Position numbers and translations under genes: made by a program | Assembly: GCA_014529385.2 (NCBI GenBank) | Contig: CM043942.1 | Coordinates: 58,653,340 to 58,717,339 of the forward strand | Direction: 5' to 3' | Length of the DNA: 64,000 nt | From: Adiantum capillus-veneris | Lineage: Eukaryota > Streptophyta > Polypodiopsida > Polypodiales > Pteridaceae | Shown: piece after piece, positions 39,042 through 48,873 of the stretch | Layout of the letters: each line of letters begins with the position of its first letter | Numbering within the stretch: the stretch's first letter is position 1 | Notes under the pieces: model-generated | Databases searched by the model: none | What the model was told of the DNA's origin: nothing | What the model saw: the letters and a program-made list of their open reading frames with translations, nothing else

Positions 39042-40054
39042 CTAGAGATGTTGCTTATGCTCCTCAAGAGAATTGGAGTAGATAATATTATCATCAAAGA
39101 ACACTCCAGTAAACTTGCGGTGGATCCTAAAAAATTCCTCCATTAAGCGGTTGAATGTGGCCGAAGCATTTGTCAAGCCAAAAGGCATGACAAGATATTC
39201 ATAAAGACCAAACATCATGCAAAAAGCGATCCTTACAATATGTCCATTGACTATTCTTATTTGATGATAGCCACTTTTAAGGTCAATCCTACTGAAGTAG
39301 GTAGACCCTTGCAATTTATCAAATAGATCTTCTACCCGCGGCACATGAAATCTATTTTTGATAGTGATCCTATTTAGTGCTCTATAATCGACACACATGC
39401 GGTATGTTGCATCTTTCTTTTGTACTAGAAGAACTGGTGAAAAGAATGGAGAAGAGCTAGGCATCACCATCTCTTTCTCTACCAACTCATGCACTTGCCT
39501 CATGACCTCCTCTTGTTGAGCTTGTGAAACTCAATAAGGAGGCTTATTAGGTGGTGAGATTTTGGGTAGAAGATCCCTCGTTTCGGAGGTAGCTCTCCAA
39601 AGATATCATCGATAAAAACATCTTGGGATGTATTTAGGAAATTAGAAAACTCTAACTCCTCTTGATTCCTACCATTTTTATCTAGTAAAACATTAGGATC
39701 ATTTACATATTCCTTAGCAAAAATCATGTACGTGGAAATTGAGCTTTTTATTGACTTATCAAAAGTAGGCGTATTTACAAGGGGTATGGTGCGATCCGGA
39801 CTCACTAACATCTATGTACATGTTTTTTTCCTTATACTTGAAATATAATCTCCTTTCAGGGAACTTCATACTGGCAACCATGTGATCAAACCATGATGCC
39901 CGTAAGATAAGATCCTCATGCTGGAGAGGGGAGATGAAGAAGTCTTCTTTGTCAACATATTTTTGTGGACATGAAGCCTCAATTTCCCAATCAGGGGAGT
40001 GATTGTGGCTTCTTGTCCCTTGAAATCTCCATTGGCATTCACAGCATCTCCCAT
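39042..40054 (-). pseudogene. Ty3/gypsy protease-RT fragment
   Basis: The minus strand reads, in order, a protease-flank block (FFISPLQHEDLILRASWFDH-like, about 39960-39880), the linker FLNTSQDVFIDD...GELPPKRG (about 39660-39580), and RT (39503-39042): SSSPFFSPVLLVQKKDATYR, CVDYRALNRITIKN, YFSRIDLKSGYHQIRI, MPFGLTNASATFNRLM. The catalytic motif reads V-F-F-D-D in place of the usual Y-x-D-D. Three frameshifts separate the pieces and it stops after RT. It is a different lineage from the plus-strand gypsy array. Confidence 0.8.
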
Positions 40055-40456
40055 CTCATGAGCTTGTATGCCTAATCATTAGGGGAATTTTGAGGTCATT
40101 TTTGTGCCTTTTAGCGTGTAGAGAGAGAGTGGTCTCAACCAATGGTTGAAGAGCTTCCGTTACGGAACCTCTATTTTTGAAAACTCACGAAAAAAGCAAA
40201 TATTCTATCTTTACCGCAACTTTGAGCTGGTAAATAGCAATGTAAACAAGTAAAAGTGCAAAGGCATTCAATAGCTATCGCTTTTAGAAAGACGTACTTC
40301 TCATATTATATTGTTTTCATTTTGCACGTCGTCATCATAAAACAACGTTTGGATTCTATCTCATGATCTTTTCCAGATTTGAACCGTTTTTTGCACATTC
40401 TGCTTATTCTTCTCTTGAACTCAGGCTAAACTTCTCTGCTCATTTCTTTTTTCACC
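40055..40456. other. non-coding gap; candidate left edge of the chromatin-gene cluster
   Basis: No coding motif. It separates the gypsy fragment from the first gene of the 40.4-48.1 kb cluster and may hold that gene's promoter. I found no terminal inverted repeat partner at the right side of the cluster. Confidence 0.4.
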
Positions 40457-41761
40457 ATGGAATCTTCATCACGATCAAAACGACCAAGAACTTCCATTGA
40501 AGCCATTGTCACTTACAACACGACTGATCAAAATGGAGAATGGATTCCAATAACTATACACAAAGGAACGTGGATACTGATGCAACAGAACAAGAGAATA
40601 AAGTCTTCCACCAAAAACTCTTTCTTGGCGGGATGGAAGGGCATTGTTAAAGATTTCAGCTTTGGCGACAACAAAAAATCAATCAAAGAGGTGCTGGTGC
40701 AGCATGTGTACATGCATAAAGATCTGCATATTAACTCAGAGAGTTCTGCTTTGCCATTACATAGACCAAACTGTAAGTCTCTTAACTTAAATTCTTATTT
40801 GTAATGCATGTTGTATAAGGTTATTTGTTGTACAGATTTGTATCCTTCAAACATTATGGAATGGCAGCCAGTAGAATGTGTTATAAATATTCTGGATGTG
40901 TGTCATGGATCAATTGGTGAAGAAATATACAAGGGAAGGACTAAGGGTTCATTGGCAGAGAATGGAATATTCTTCTTTGACCATTATTATGTTCCACCTA
41001 GAAGGACTGGAGAACTTGGAGCCACAACTAAGCTAGACTTGCCTGATTTCAAAAGTGGAGAATGGTCACTCCCTAGCTCAAATACAAGTGAGGGCTACAG
41101 GTGCAAACTGTTTTGTGAGATTCAAAAGTGTTTGAAAGCAAACATAGCAAGCAAACAGAGTAGAATTTCTATATTCATGCCCATTACAGTTTTTGTAGAC
41201 TTCTTCTCTAATGCTGAAGACATAAAATCTAGAACAATGTTTTCAGTGAAGACTTTAGACTCAGCAAATGTACTTGAATTTGTGGATGAGGGTTGGAACA
41301 CCAAAACAGTGAATGGAATCACTTGTAATGTGCAAGCTGGCTCAATTGCTTGCAAATACATGATAGGGACACAAAACTTCATTATGTCATTTTATTACAG
41401 AAGATGGCACTATGTTGGTGGTCAGCTAACTCCACTTGATCAAGACATGGAGGACTTCATTGACAGCCCAATAGAAGACATTGATATATAGGTAAACAAT
41501 GAGCATCTGTCAATTGTAAAGATAAGAGGCATGTGTACCTTACATCAATTGAGATTGGACCTGCAAAATGATGAAATTGAACTGCCCACAACATTCTGCT
41601 TTCAAATAAATGGTGGAAAGGTAACTGTTATCCCTAAAAGTCTCTTGTTCTCTTATTGGTTCTTTGTTTAAGTTGGGCTGTTTTTGTAGGTATCAAAAAG
41701 GAATGAAAAGAGGCTACAATGCAAGGACATCTTGGATGGCATTGTACATTTTGTGCCTTGA
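40457..41761 (+). pseudogene. BAH-domain-like protein, three exons, one in-frame stop
   Basis: The start is ATG in a strong context (caccATGG). Exon 1 (40457-40772) and exon 2 (40836-41620) join at ACT/GTAAGT and TACAG/A with matching phase. Exon 3 (41690-41761) follows a 69-bp intron, also in phase. Residues about 30-150 fit the BAH pattern: GTWILM, WKGIVKDFSF, EVLVQHVYMHKDL, then YPSNIMEWQPVECVINILDV and NGIFFFDHYYVP. BAH domains bind histone tails or nucleosomes. The C-terminal ~215 residues are unassigned. A TAG at 41489-41491 interrupts the frame, but the frame and both flanking exons remain open beyond it (…HQLRLDLQNDEIELP…), suggesting recent inactivation. The BAH call is by eye and moderate. 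Confidence 0.55.
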
Positions 41762-41959
41762 ACATCATTTAAGGCAATTTTGTAACCCATGACCTGCAAG
41801 GATCTTATTGAAATAAAGATCTAAAAGAATCTTTATTTTGTTATTGAAATGCAACTTTTCCAAACATCAATGATTTTACTTCAATGATTTGATTTTGTAA
41901 CAGAGTCTTAAAACAAGGTGATCAAAATGTATTCAATTTCAAATATTTGCAATTACATA

Positions 41960-42165
41960 GACAATTGGATACAAGTGGGCTATAGAATAGACAATTGGAT
42001 ACAAGTGGGAAGCTTGATACAAGTGGGCTACAATTAGATACAAGTGGGAAGCTTGATACAAGTGGGCTGCAAAAAGCTTGATACAAGCTTGATACAAAGG
42101 GCTATAGAATAGACAATTGGATACAAGTGGGAAGCTTGATACAAGTGGGCTACAAAAAGCTAGAA
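41960..42165. repeat. short minisatellite ('gatacaagtgggaagctt/ggctac')
   Basis: The words gatacaagtgg and aagcttgatacaagtgg recur about nine times with variable spacing, including two copies of atagacaattggatacaagtgg. It lies in the intergenic space between the BAH gene and the Lys/Glu-repeat gene. Confidence 0.75.
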
Positions 42166-42534
42166 TAGTTTTCTGCCAAGAGTTTTCCTGTCCCTAGGGG
42201 TTGGTGCTTTTGCATTGGGCTCTTTTGTCCTGGGAGATTTTCTTGTGGGCTCTTTGGCAGGAGGGCTTGAGGGCTGCTTCCTCTTTCTCTTATCATCCAT
42301 CTCTTCACTTGCCTTTTCCTGCTCACCACTCTCTTCTTCCTCTTCACTTCCCTTTTCCTCTTCTAGTTTTGCTTTCCCCTTTGCCTTTTCTAGCTTTGCT
42401 TTCCCCTTTGCCTCTTCTAGTTTTGCTTTCCCCTTTGCCTTTTCTAGCTCTTCAGCATCATCATCTTTAAATACCTCTTGCAGTCGTCCATTTGCTTCAA
42501 TCATATACTTGATAATTTTGCTCTTGTCAACCAT
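42150..42534 (-). CDS. Lys/Glu-rich protein with 9-residue repeats (histone-H1-tail-like composition)
   Basis: 124 codons from ATG (42534). The N-terminus MVDKSKIIKYMIEANGRLQE may be helical. The middle holds three tandem copies of AKGKAKLE(E/K) (27-bp DNA units, about 42450-42370), then an acidic patch, then a basic Pro/Lys/Arg tail (KRKRKQPSSPPAKEP...). The alternation of AKGKAK motifs and the basic tail resembles linker-histone or HMG-like disordered tails in composition only. It lies 107 bp downstream of the H3-Ulp1 stop, on the same strand, after a splice-acceptor-like site (TTGTATAG). It may be a further exon of that gene or a separate gene. Confidence 0.45.
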
Positions 42535-42641
42535 ACATGGTTCTCACTATAGCACTCTCTGTTGATCTATACAAGGCAATAGAAAGCAAGTTTTAGGAAC
42601 AATAAAATGAGAAAAAATACAGCTAGCAAATATGAAATATG

Positions 42642-44260
42642 CTATACTTCTATATTCTGATTGTCATTGCAGTATATGAAGTCCAAGAGGAGCTTGGCAT
42701 TTGTCACTACCCTCCATCCACATGAATGGCTTTCAGGCTGGATTGGAACCTGCAACTCATTACATGTAATTATGGGAAAAAATATTTGAGGATAATCCAT
42801 TGAAGTGAACAAAGCATAAAGAATTCCAACCTTCACAACTGAAAATTGGATTTCAGTCAGCATCTTTGGCATGGGTGGACAATTCTCCAGTGTCTCTATA
42901 AATCTTGTAGCAACACTGTCCAAAATTCTTTATTAAAAGTATGTGCTTGAGGTTCTGCTTGTGGTTTACAAAATGTGTCTGCTACTATACTTACAATTTT
43001 GCTTGACCATGTACTCCAGCAAGAGAATTGACAATGTAGCATTTTCTTTTCACAATATCAATTGCAATTAAACTCCAATGTGAGCTATAAAAACAAGCCT
43101 CAGCTAGCCTTCTAACATGAATTAGTAAATTCTCTTCACAAGGTGTAGGTAGGAAACTTACCTCTCATGATAAGGAATCAAGAAAATTTCACAGATTTCC
43201 AAGTCCACATGAATCAACCACTTTGTGAGCTCTCTAATATTTGTCTCTGTCCCGAGAAAGTGGGAGATAGAAGGGTCTAAAAATTCCACCTTTTTTTGAA
43301 GGTCTGGCTCATATGTATGCATCATTAACCTGGTACAAGATATTGTTATATAAAGAGTTCTTGCTATAAACAAAAATACATGGGAAAACAAAAACAACCT
43401 GAGGCATGTGATAAGGAGTGGAGAATTGATCTCCTTGGTCCAGTCCTTGAGAATTTCCAAGGTCTCAGAGTCAAGTGAATTGTAATCCTCCCTAGGATCC
43501 TCCTCACTGAATAGAGCGACAACAAAACCAGTAGGATTGACACTAGTTGAGGTTCCAACAGGTCAAGCTCCTTTCTCTCTGCAATTTCCTTGTCTTCCTT
43601 TGCTCTCTTTTTCCTTTCCTTTTCCTCTTCTTCAGTAATATCAACTACTCCTACTTCAGGCTCCTTGGGCTTCCTCCATGGAGGAATGTTGAGAATATTA
43701 AAGACCTTAATATCATGCATAGGGACAGGCTCCAACATTCTTGAAAACCTGTATCTCAGCCTCCTGAGGGTGATCATGTCTTTGTCCATCAAAGTAACCC
43801 TATGGGCATGAGCTGCACAGATATAGGCATCTTGGAAAAGCTCAATCATAAAGTCCTCAGAAGCCTCCTGGATACATGCCAATGTAGTTCTAGTCCACCT
43901 CATGTCAATCTTGTACTCCTCTGCAACTTGTCTGCATAGTCTTTGGAAGGGCAGTTTGGGAATTGCAAGATTGATGGCCTTTATGGCCTTCCTTATCTCT
44001 CTTAGACATTTGACCCCCTGCTTGAACTTTCTCTTTGTAAGGAGAGGCTTAAGTTGCACTGGCTTGAAATCTTTCCTCTGATGTGTAGTTTTTCTTTTGC
44101 TTGGTTGAGGGTCAGGTGTGCTTGGTTTAGGGTCCTTCCTCTGAGATGTGCTCTCCTTTGGTTTTGAAGTACCAGCTAAAGCTTTGCTAGGCTGAGCTTC
44201 TTCTTCACCTTTGGATAGAGGCTTATCAACCTTCCTTGCAGTCTTCTTGGTCCTTGCCAT
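42642..44260 (-). pseudogene. histone H3-fold protein continuing into Ulp1/C48-type cysteine protease, multi-exon
   Basis: ATG at 44260 starts MARTKKTARK, almost the H3 N-terminus. The tail is about 38 residues longer than in H3. Residues ~85-173 give a gap-free match to the whole H3 histone fold (LREIRK, KLPFQRL, QEASE, ICAAHAHRVT, KD, RRLR), about 42 of 89 identities against canonical H3 by hand. A Lys/Glu-rich linker follows. Later exons fit Ulp1: KWLIHVDLEICEIFLIPYH, then HWSLIAID (catalytic His), YIVNSL (Asn at the Asp site), and VPIQPESHSCGWRV (Gln and Cys). Exons: 44260-43399, 43329-43162, ~43135-42995, 42915-42831, 42749-42642. Joins 1/2, 3/4 and 4/5 keep phase. A frameshift lies at about 43540-43567, and join 2/3 is out of phase. 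Confidence 0.7.
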
Positions 44261-45323
44261 CTTCAAAAGGGATAGGAATGATTGTTACACAACAAACATT
44301 AGTAAAAAAAGTAAATGATGTATATTTAGTGGCACACATTTCCGTACATAGTGGAACACATTGCGGTGACACCCCGTACGCGAAATCACAAAGGGACCAA
44401 TGTCCTCACACTAACGGTGATCGCGCACGGGGTGACGGAGCATTACACAGAGGCGGTGACACTTCGTACACGAAATTGCGAAGGGAGCACAGTCCTCCCA
44501 CTTACCAAATTCGCGCACGGGGTGACGGGAGTCCCAAGCGGTGAAAACCTCTTAAACATCTTGAGACACATATTGTATGCATGGTGAAAATAATGGCACA
44601 CATTGCGGTACACATCGTAAACATGATCACATTTGTGGACATAGTGGAACACATTGCTTTGAAACTCGGTACGCGAAATGACAAAGGAGTCAAAGTCTTC
44701 TCACTTACGAATATCGCGCACGGTGTGACGGTCAAAGCGCTCGAAGTTTTGGGTTGTGGACCTCCTTCAAAACCTCCTTCAAAATGCGCTTAGTTTGGGC
44801 TCTGAGGAGGTTTATATAGGGTGCATGGCGCAAGTCCCTAGGCGCATAAAAACTAACCGTTGGACCAAACTTCGAGGCGGCAACCGATTTGCACACACCC
44901 CGAGGCGGCGTTTTTGGCCGTAAAAGGAACCTACCCAACCCTTTTTTTCTCTTATTGTCATTCACAAGGCTTCGAATTTAAGCCTCCAACCCTCCAAGCG
45001 ACACACCGCGACACCCGTGCGCGATTTTGGTGGACGTCAACCTCTTCCTAGCAATAGGAAATCGCGTACCAAGTGTCACTCTGTGCGCGTAGTTAGTGAG
45101 TGACGAGTTTCTATTAACTTCTCAAAGTTCTCATAGCAAGTGACAAACATAGCATGTCACAATTTTATGTAATTCTTTTTGCTTCCGCTTAATTTGTGCG
45201 CTTAATTTGCTTGACAATTTTATGCTTTTAATTTGTTTGTAGACTTGATATAAAGAAGGGTGGTTAATGTCTTGATAGACTTCTCTTTTCTCTTTTTCAG
45301 CTGAGCATTTGTGGATTTTCATA
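44261..45323. promoter_or_regulatory. divergent intergenic region with palindromic repeat units
   Basis: Between the minus-strand H3-Ulp1 gene and the plus-strand acidic-protein gene. Four units (about 44362-44436, 44450-44527, 44657-44731 and 45008-45085) each pair a left arm like caccccgtacgcgaaat with an inverted right arm like aattcgcgcacggggtg around a 30-40 bp centre. The region is CpG-rich compared with its AT-rich surroundings. A splice acceptor (tttttcag, 45293-45300) just upstream of the plus gene's ATG suggests a 5' UTR intron. It could be a shared promoter or sites bound by an element-encoded protein. Confidence 0.6.
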
Positions 45324-46817
45324 ATGGATACAGAGGATATACAAGAGACCGCTGATGATAGGCTGATGTCTTTTCTTTACAAAGTTAATGAACTTACAAG
45401 ATTTCAAAGTGTCAAACAGATTTTTAATGCTGCCTTTGATCTTCAAGCACTTGTGGATGGCTTCTCTACACAAATTAGTGACTTGAAAGAGATATATACA
45501 GAATTGATCAGAGATCACAGGCTTGACAATCTTGTTCATTTTGTTGATATATGCAAAGCAGGTAGCTTGTCAAGGACAGGTATTGCAAAGAAGTGGTCAA
45601 GCCTTCATCCAGACTGGCAAAAGATCATAAAGCCTTGCAAATTTCATGGTAATATGCATTGCCAGTTGGTAGATTATGACCTTGGACTTATCATTTTCTT
45701 CAGTGTACTCCCAACACCGGAGGGCAAAGAGATTCCAAAGCAGATTTCCCAGGCTGAGGAGGACCAGGAGAAAGAGGAGATAGAGATGGAGTTCCATGAA
45801 GAGGAAGAGAAGCTACAAAGCACTGAGATGCTGGACATTGCAAAATTTAAAGCAGAAAACATCACTAAAGTGGAGAATGTTGACATTGAGGATGAAGATG
45901 TTGATCCTTTGCATTGCACAACAACATTTCCCACATACAAAGTTAACAAAAAGGAATATGTTTTGCTGAATGACATTCAACATATTTTTGATCTAAGGGA
46001 AGATTATGCTTTGGCAGTTTTGGCTGAGTGGGGATCTAATGACATAGGATTTATTGATTACTCACCTTGCCCCTTAGCAGTCTTGGACACAGAGGCAGAA
46101 AATTTTATTGACAGCTCAAGTGTTGGAAAGCATGTGCATGACATTGTTCTGAGATATGAGCAACAGGGTGTACCTTCTGAAGAGGAGTTCAATGAGATCC
46201 AGAAAAGGCTTAAAATAGAGCATATGGGAGAGGAAAAGACCAGAGATTATGAAGTAAGGCCAACTAGATCCATTGATATATGGGAACCTGCCTTGTTTGA
46301 GGAGGATGAGTCTCCTAAGGTATGTTAATGACCATTTTGCCCTGTCTTATTAATGTGCTGAACAATTAACCAAGACATATTTTTGCAGATTGAAATACTG
46401 GACACAGACAAATTCCTTGGCAGGGGGAAGGGTTCCAGACCCTTAAATTTACGAAGGAACCAGAGCTTGGGACATTTTATTGGGAAGCTCAACAAAGAGA
46501 CTGTCATTATATTCCATAACAAGTTTACAAGAGAACCATTGCTGCCAATGCTTGCAATTAAAGCACTTGCAAAGGTTGTTGGTTCATGTCAGCTTCCTCC
46601 AGGGTTAGAGAAGTTAATATTGGTGTAAAAGGAGGAAGCCATCAGAATTTTTGGATTCTTCCCTGGCCTTACTGGTTCTAGAGCTGGTTATTTTGCAACA
46701 ATGGCATCCTATGTGCTTGCCCACTCTGGGGACCTCAAGAGACAAATGATAGGCTACAATAAGCAGAAGTTTCTGAAGTTTAGGGGTGAAGTTGATGTAC
46801 CTTCATCAAAAGACTGA
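45324..46817 (+). pseudogene. unknown acidic protein, two exons, one in-frame stop
   Basis: ATG at 45324 (MDTEDIQETADD...). Exon 1 runs to 46319 (AAG/GTATGT). Exon 2 begins at 46389 (TTTTGCAG/A) and joins in phase. The N-terminal ~110 residues look helical (FNAAFDLQALVDGF, KEIYTELIRDHRL). A strongly acidic coiled-coil-like segment follows (residues ~155-200, EEDQEKEEIEMEFHEEEEK), then a mixed C-terminus (PTYKVNKKEYVLLNDIQHIF, DIWEPALFEED). A TAA at 46626-46628 breaks exon 2, but the frame continues open to 46817 (RIFGFFPGLTGSRAGYFAT). I recognise no family. It ends 6 bp before the end of the convergent transposase-like gene. Confidence 0.5.
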
Positions 46818-46823
46818 CTTTGC

Positions 46824-48111
46824 TCATACCTGTACTTTGGCCCACTTTCTACCTTGTCTCTCTCTTGTAGCTAGCCATTGTAAGAATTTTTCATTTGCAG
46901 ATGAACTATTATATGAATTTTGTCTTTTCTGCTTGTTCCTGTGTAAGGCATTTGCTAAATCTGAGTTCAGTAGTGCTTTCTTTGTCATTTTTGATCTGGT
47001 TCTATGCCATATTTGTCTATAGAACCATTGGAAAACCTCAAGCAAGCTGTTTGCCTTCACTGCACCTCCTCCATGTCTTGTATGCTTGAAAAACTTGGTT
47101 CTTGCTTGATAATGGGATTTCTCCATGCCTTGTGTAGACCATATGGACAGGGAGCCCCATCTCTTTACAAACCAGGGAGTGTAATTGTAAATTATATGCT
47201 GGCAAAGTAAAAGTGTGTCAATAATTAGTAAGTATGAGATTAATCATATGCTTCCAAACTAAAAGTATGTACATATTAAAAAGGAATAAAAAACTTACCA
47301 TGTAATGTGTGAATTCCTGATCCCAAGCATCTTTCATTGCACTTCTGAAGTTATTGAGCACTTTCTTGAAATTTGGCAGATCATTTTTTCCCCAGGATGT
47401 CTTATCACAGTAGGAAAATACTTTGTCTAGTGATTCCCATACCTCTGCCTTTTTGTTTCTTGATGTACCTTCAAGACCATGATCTTTGATGGCATTGTGG
47501 AGAGCTTTCCACTGGTTATACTTCACATTGGATGAACCCTTCTTGGCATTTACGTTTCCTAGTTTGCCATGAAACCCTAGGAAAGCTCTGGCCTTCACAC
47601 CACCAACAGATACCTTTCTAGGCACATTGTTTCCATTTGAAGACCTCTTCAGGTCTGTTTCAATCTTAACCTTACCACTGTGAAGGCCAATTTCTGATAA
47701 AACCGTTTCAATACATTTGATTGCAGCATCTCTAGCTGCTTTTGGCTGTAACTTCCAGGCAAACCCCACATAGAGATGTACAATTTTCTCCACAATTCTG
47801 CAAAGAGCATGCAGAGTGCATATGTGGACATTAGCAAGTGGAATATTTAAAACTGCTTTGAAGTTTGGATCTTGAGTATGCCTATTGGGTGCTTTGTTCC
47901 AATTTGCAGGATTACATTCTTTTGCTGATGCCATACAATACAGACAAGGGCTCTTTGCCATAGCTCCTTTGGAGACATTGTACATACATTTAAGGGTTTT
48001 AAGGTCTCCTCCCATGTGCCATTCCACCCTGTAACTTCCAAACCCTTCAACTTCAAGCTCTTCCCCTAATTCTTGTGCATTAATGACTTCGGGTATTCCT
48101 CTCTCACACAT
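46824..48111 (-). CDS. transposase-like protein of unclassified family, two exons, 5'-incomplete
   Basis: Exon A (48111-47299) ends at M/GTAAGT. Exon B (47198-46824) begins after TTTGCCAG and continues in phase. Motifs: WHMGGDLKTLKCMYNVSKGA, a CLYC pair, IPLANVHICTLHALCRIVEKIV, and after the splice NYTPWFVKRWGSL with STQGMEKSHYQARTKFFKHT. From memory, the pattern GGDxKxL ... CxxC ... HxxxRI ... (Q)GxEK matches uncharacterised, repeat-associated proteins found in several eukaryotes (for example cnidarians), which I believe to be transposon-derived. No catalytic triad can be assigned by eye. The start is uncertain: a possible acceptor (GTGTGAG/AG) precedes 48104, and upstream exons may be lost at the (CA)n tract. 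Confidence 0.5.
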
Positions 48112-48151
48112 AATATATTTGCAAACTTGCTATCTACCTACATACACTCTC

Positions 48152-48289
<138 letters not shown>

Positions 48290-48299
48290 GAATGATGTA

Positions 48300-48873
48300 G
48301 AGTGCAATGCATAGCAAGGTAAGCACACATGCACATCTACACTATTACTCAACATGCACATGTGCATGGAGATGAGTGGACTTGTATGTGTAGATAAACC
48401 ACAAGCATGAAAAACACATCAAGAATTTTGAACAAGCACACACAAAGGATGCAAACAAAGTATGCTTAAACGCACAAAGAATGTGAGCAAGACATAGAAT
48501 TCTAGTAGAGAGGAAGAGTGAGGAAGAAGATAAAGAAACTCCATAGCCAAGCTCTCAAGATCCTTGGTTTTTCTCTAGTCGCAAATAGTATTCTATACTT
48601 AGGCTACAATATGCATCGTTTGGGTGGGGGTGCTCAAAACTAATGAGCACACCAATCACATAACCATTCACCTAAGGTTGCTAACCGCATGCTCTTTTAA
48701 CTTGGAATCATCAATGAGCTTGTTCTACATTCCACAACACAAATATTGAAAAAATCAAATGAGAAATATTATTTGAAAACATAATTTGTAGATACCTATT
48801 GTGCTTCTACTCCAATCCGACCACTTTGACCACTGTAGCTTGCAAATGTGTAGTGTGTGAAAACCACTACACA
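48300..48873 (-). repeat. probable 3' LTR of a minus-strand element (lower end not located)
   Basis: On the minus strand it starts TGTGTAGTGGTTTTCACACA, a hairpin, immediately after a G-rich polypurine tract. No second copy is in the window, so its length is a guess. Confidence 0.35.

Noticed and set aside
42201-42565. Leu/Pro/Ser-rich plus-strand frames that look like membrane proteins
   Set aside because: Antisense shadow of the Lys/Glu repeat ORF.
42642-44260. CENH3 (centromeric H3) identity
   Set aside because: Loop 1 has canonical H3 length, ARTKxTARK is kept, and the gene runs into a protease; CENH3 would have a divergent tail and longer loop 1.
44260-44266. Start of the H3-like protein two codons upstream (MKM)
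   Set aside because: That codon is TTG; the first ATG at 44260 gives the H3-like MARTK start.
40457-48111. Endogenised giant-virus fragment
   Set aside because: Histones occur in some such viruses, but several in-phase spliceosomal introns and the transposase-like gene fit a eukaryotic transposon better. Not fully excluded.
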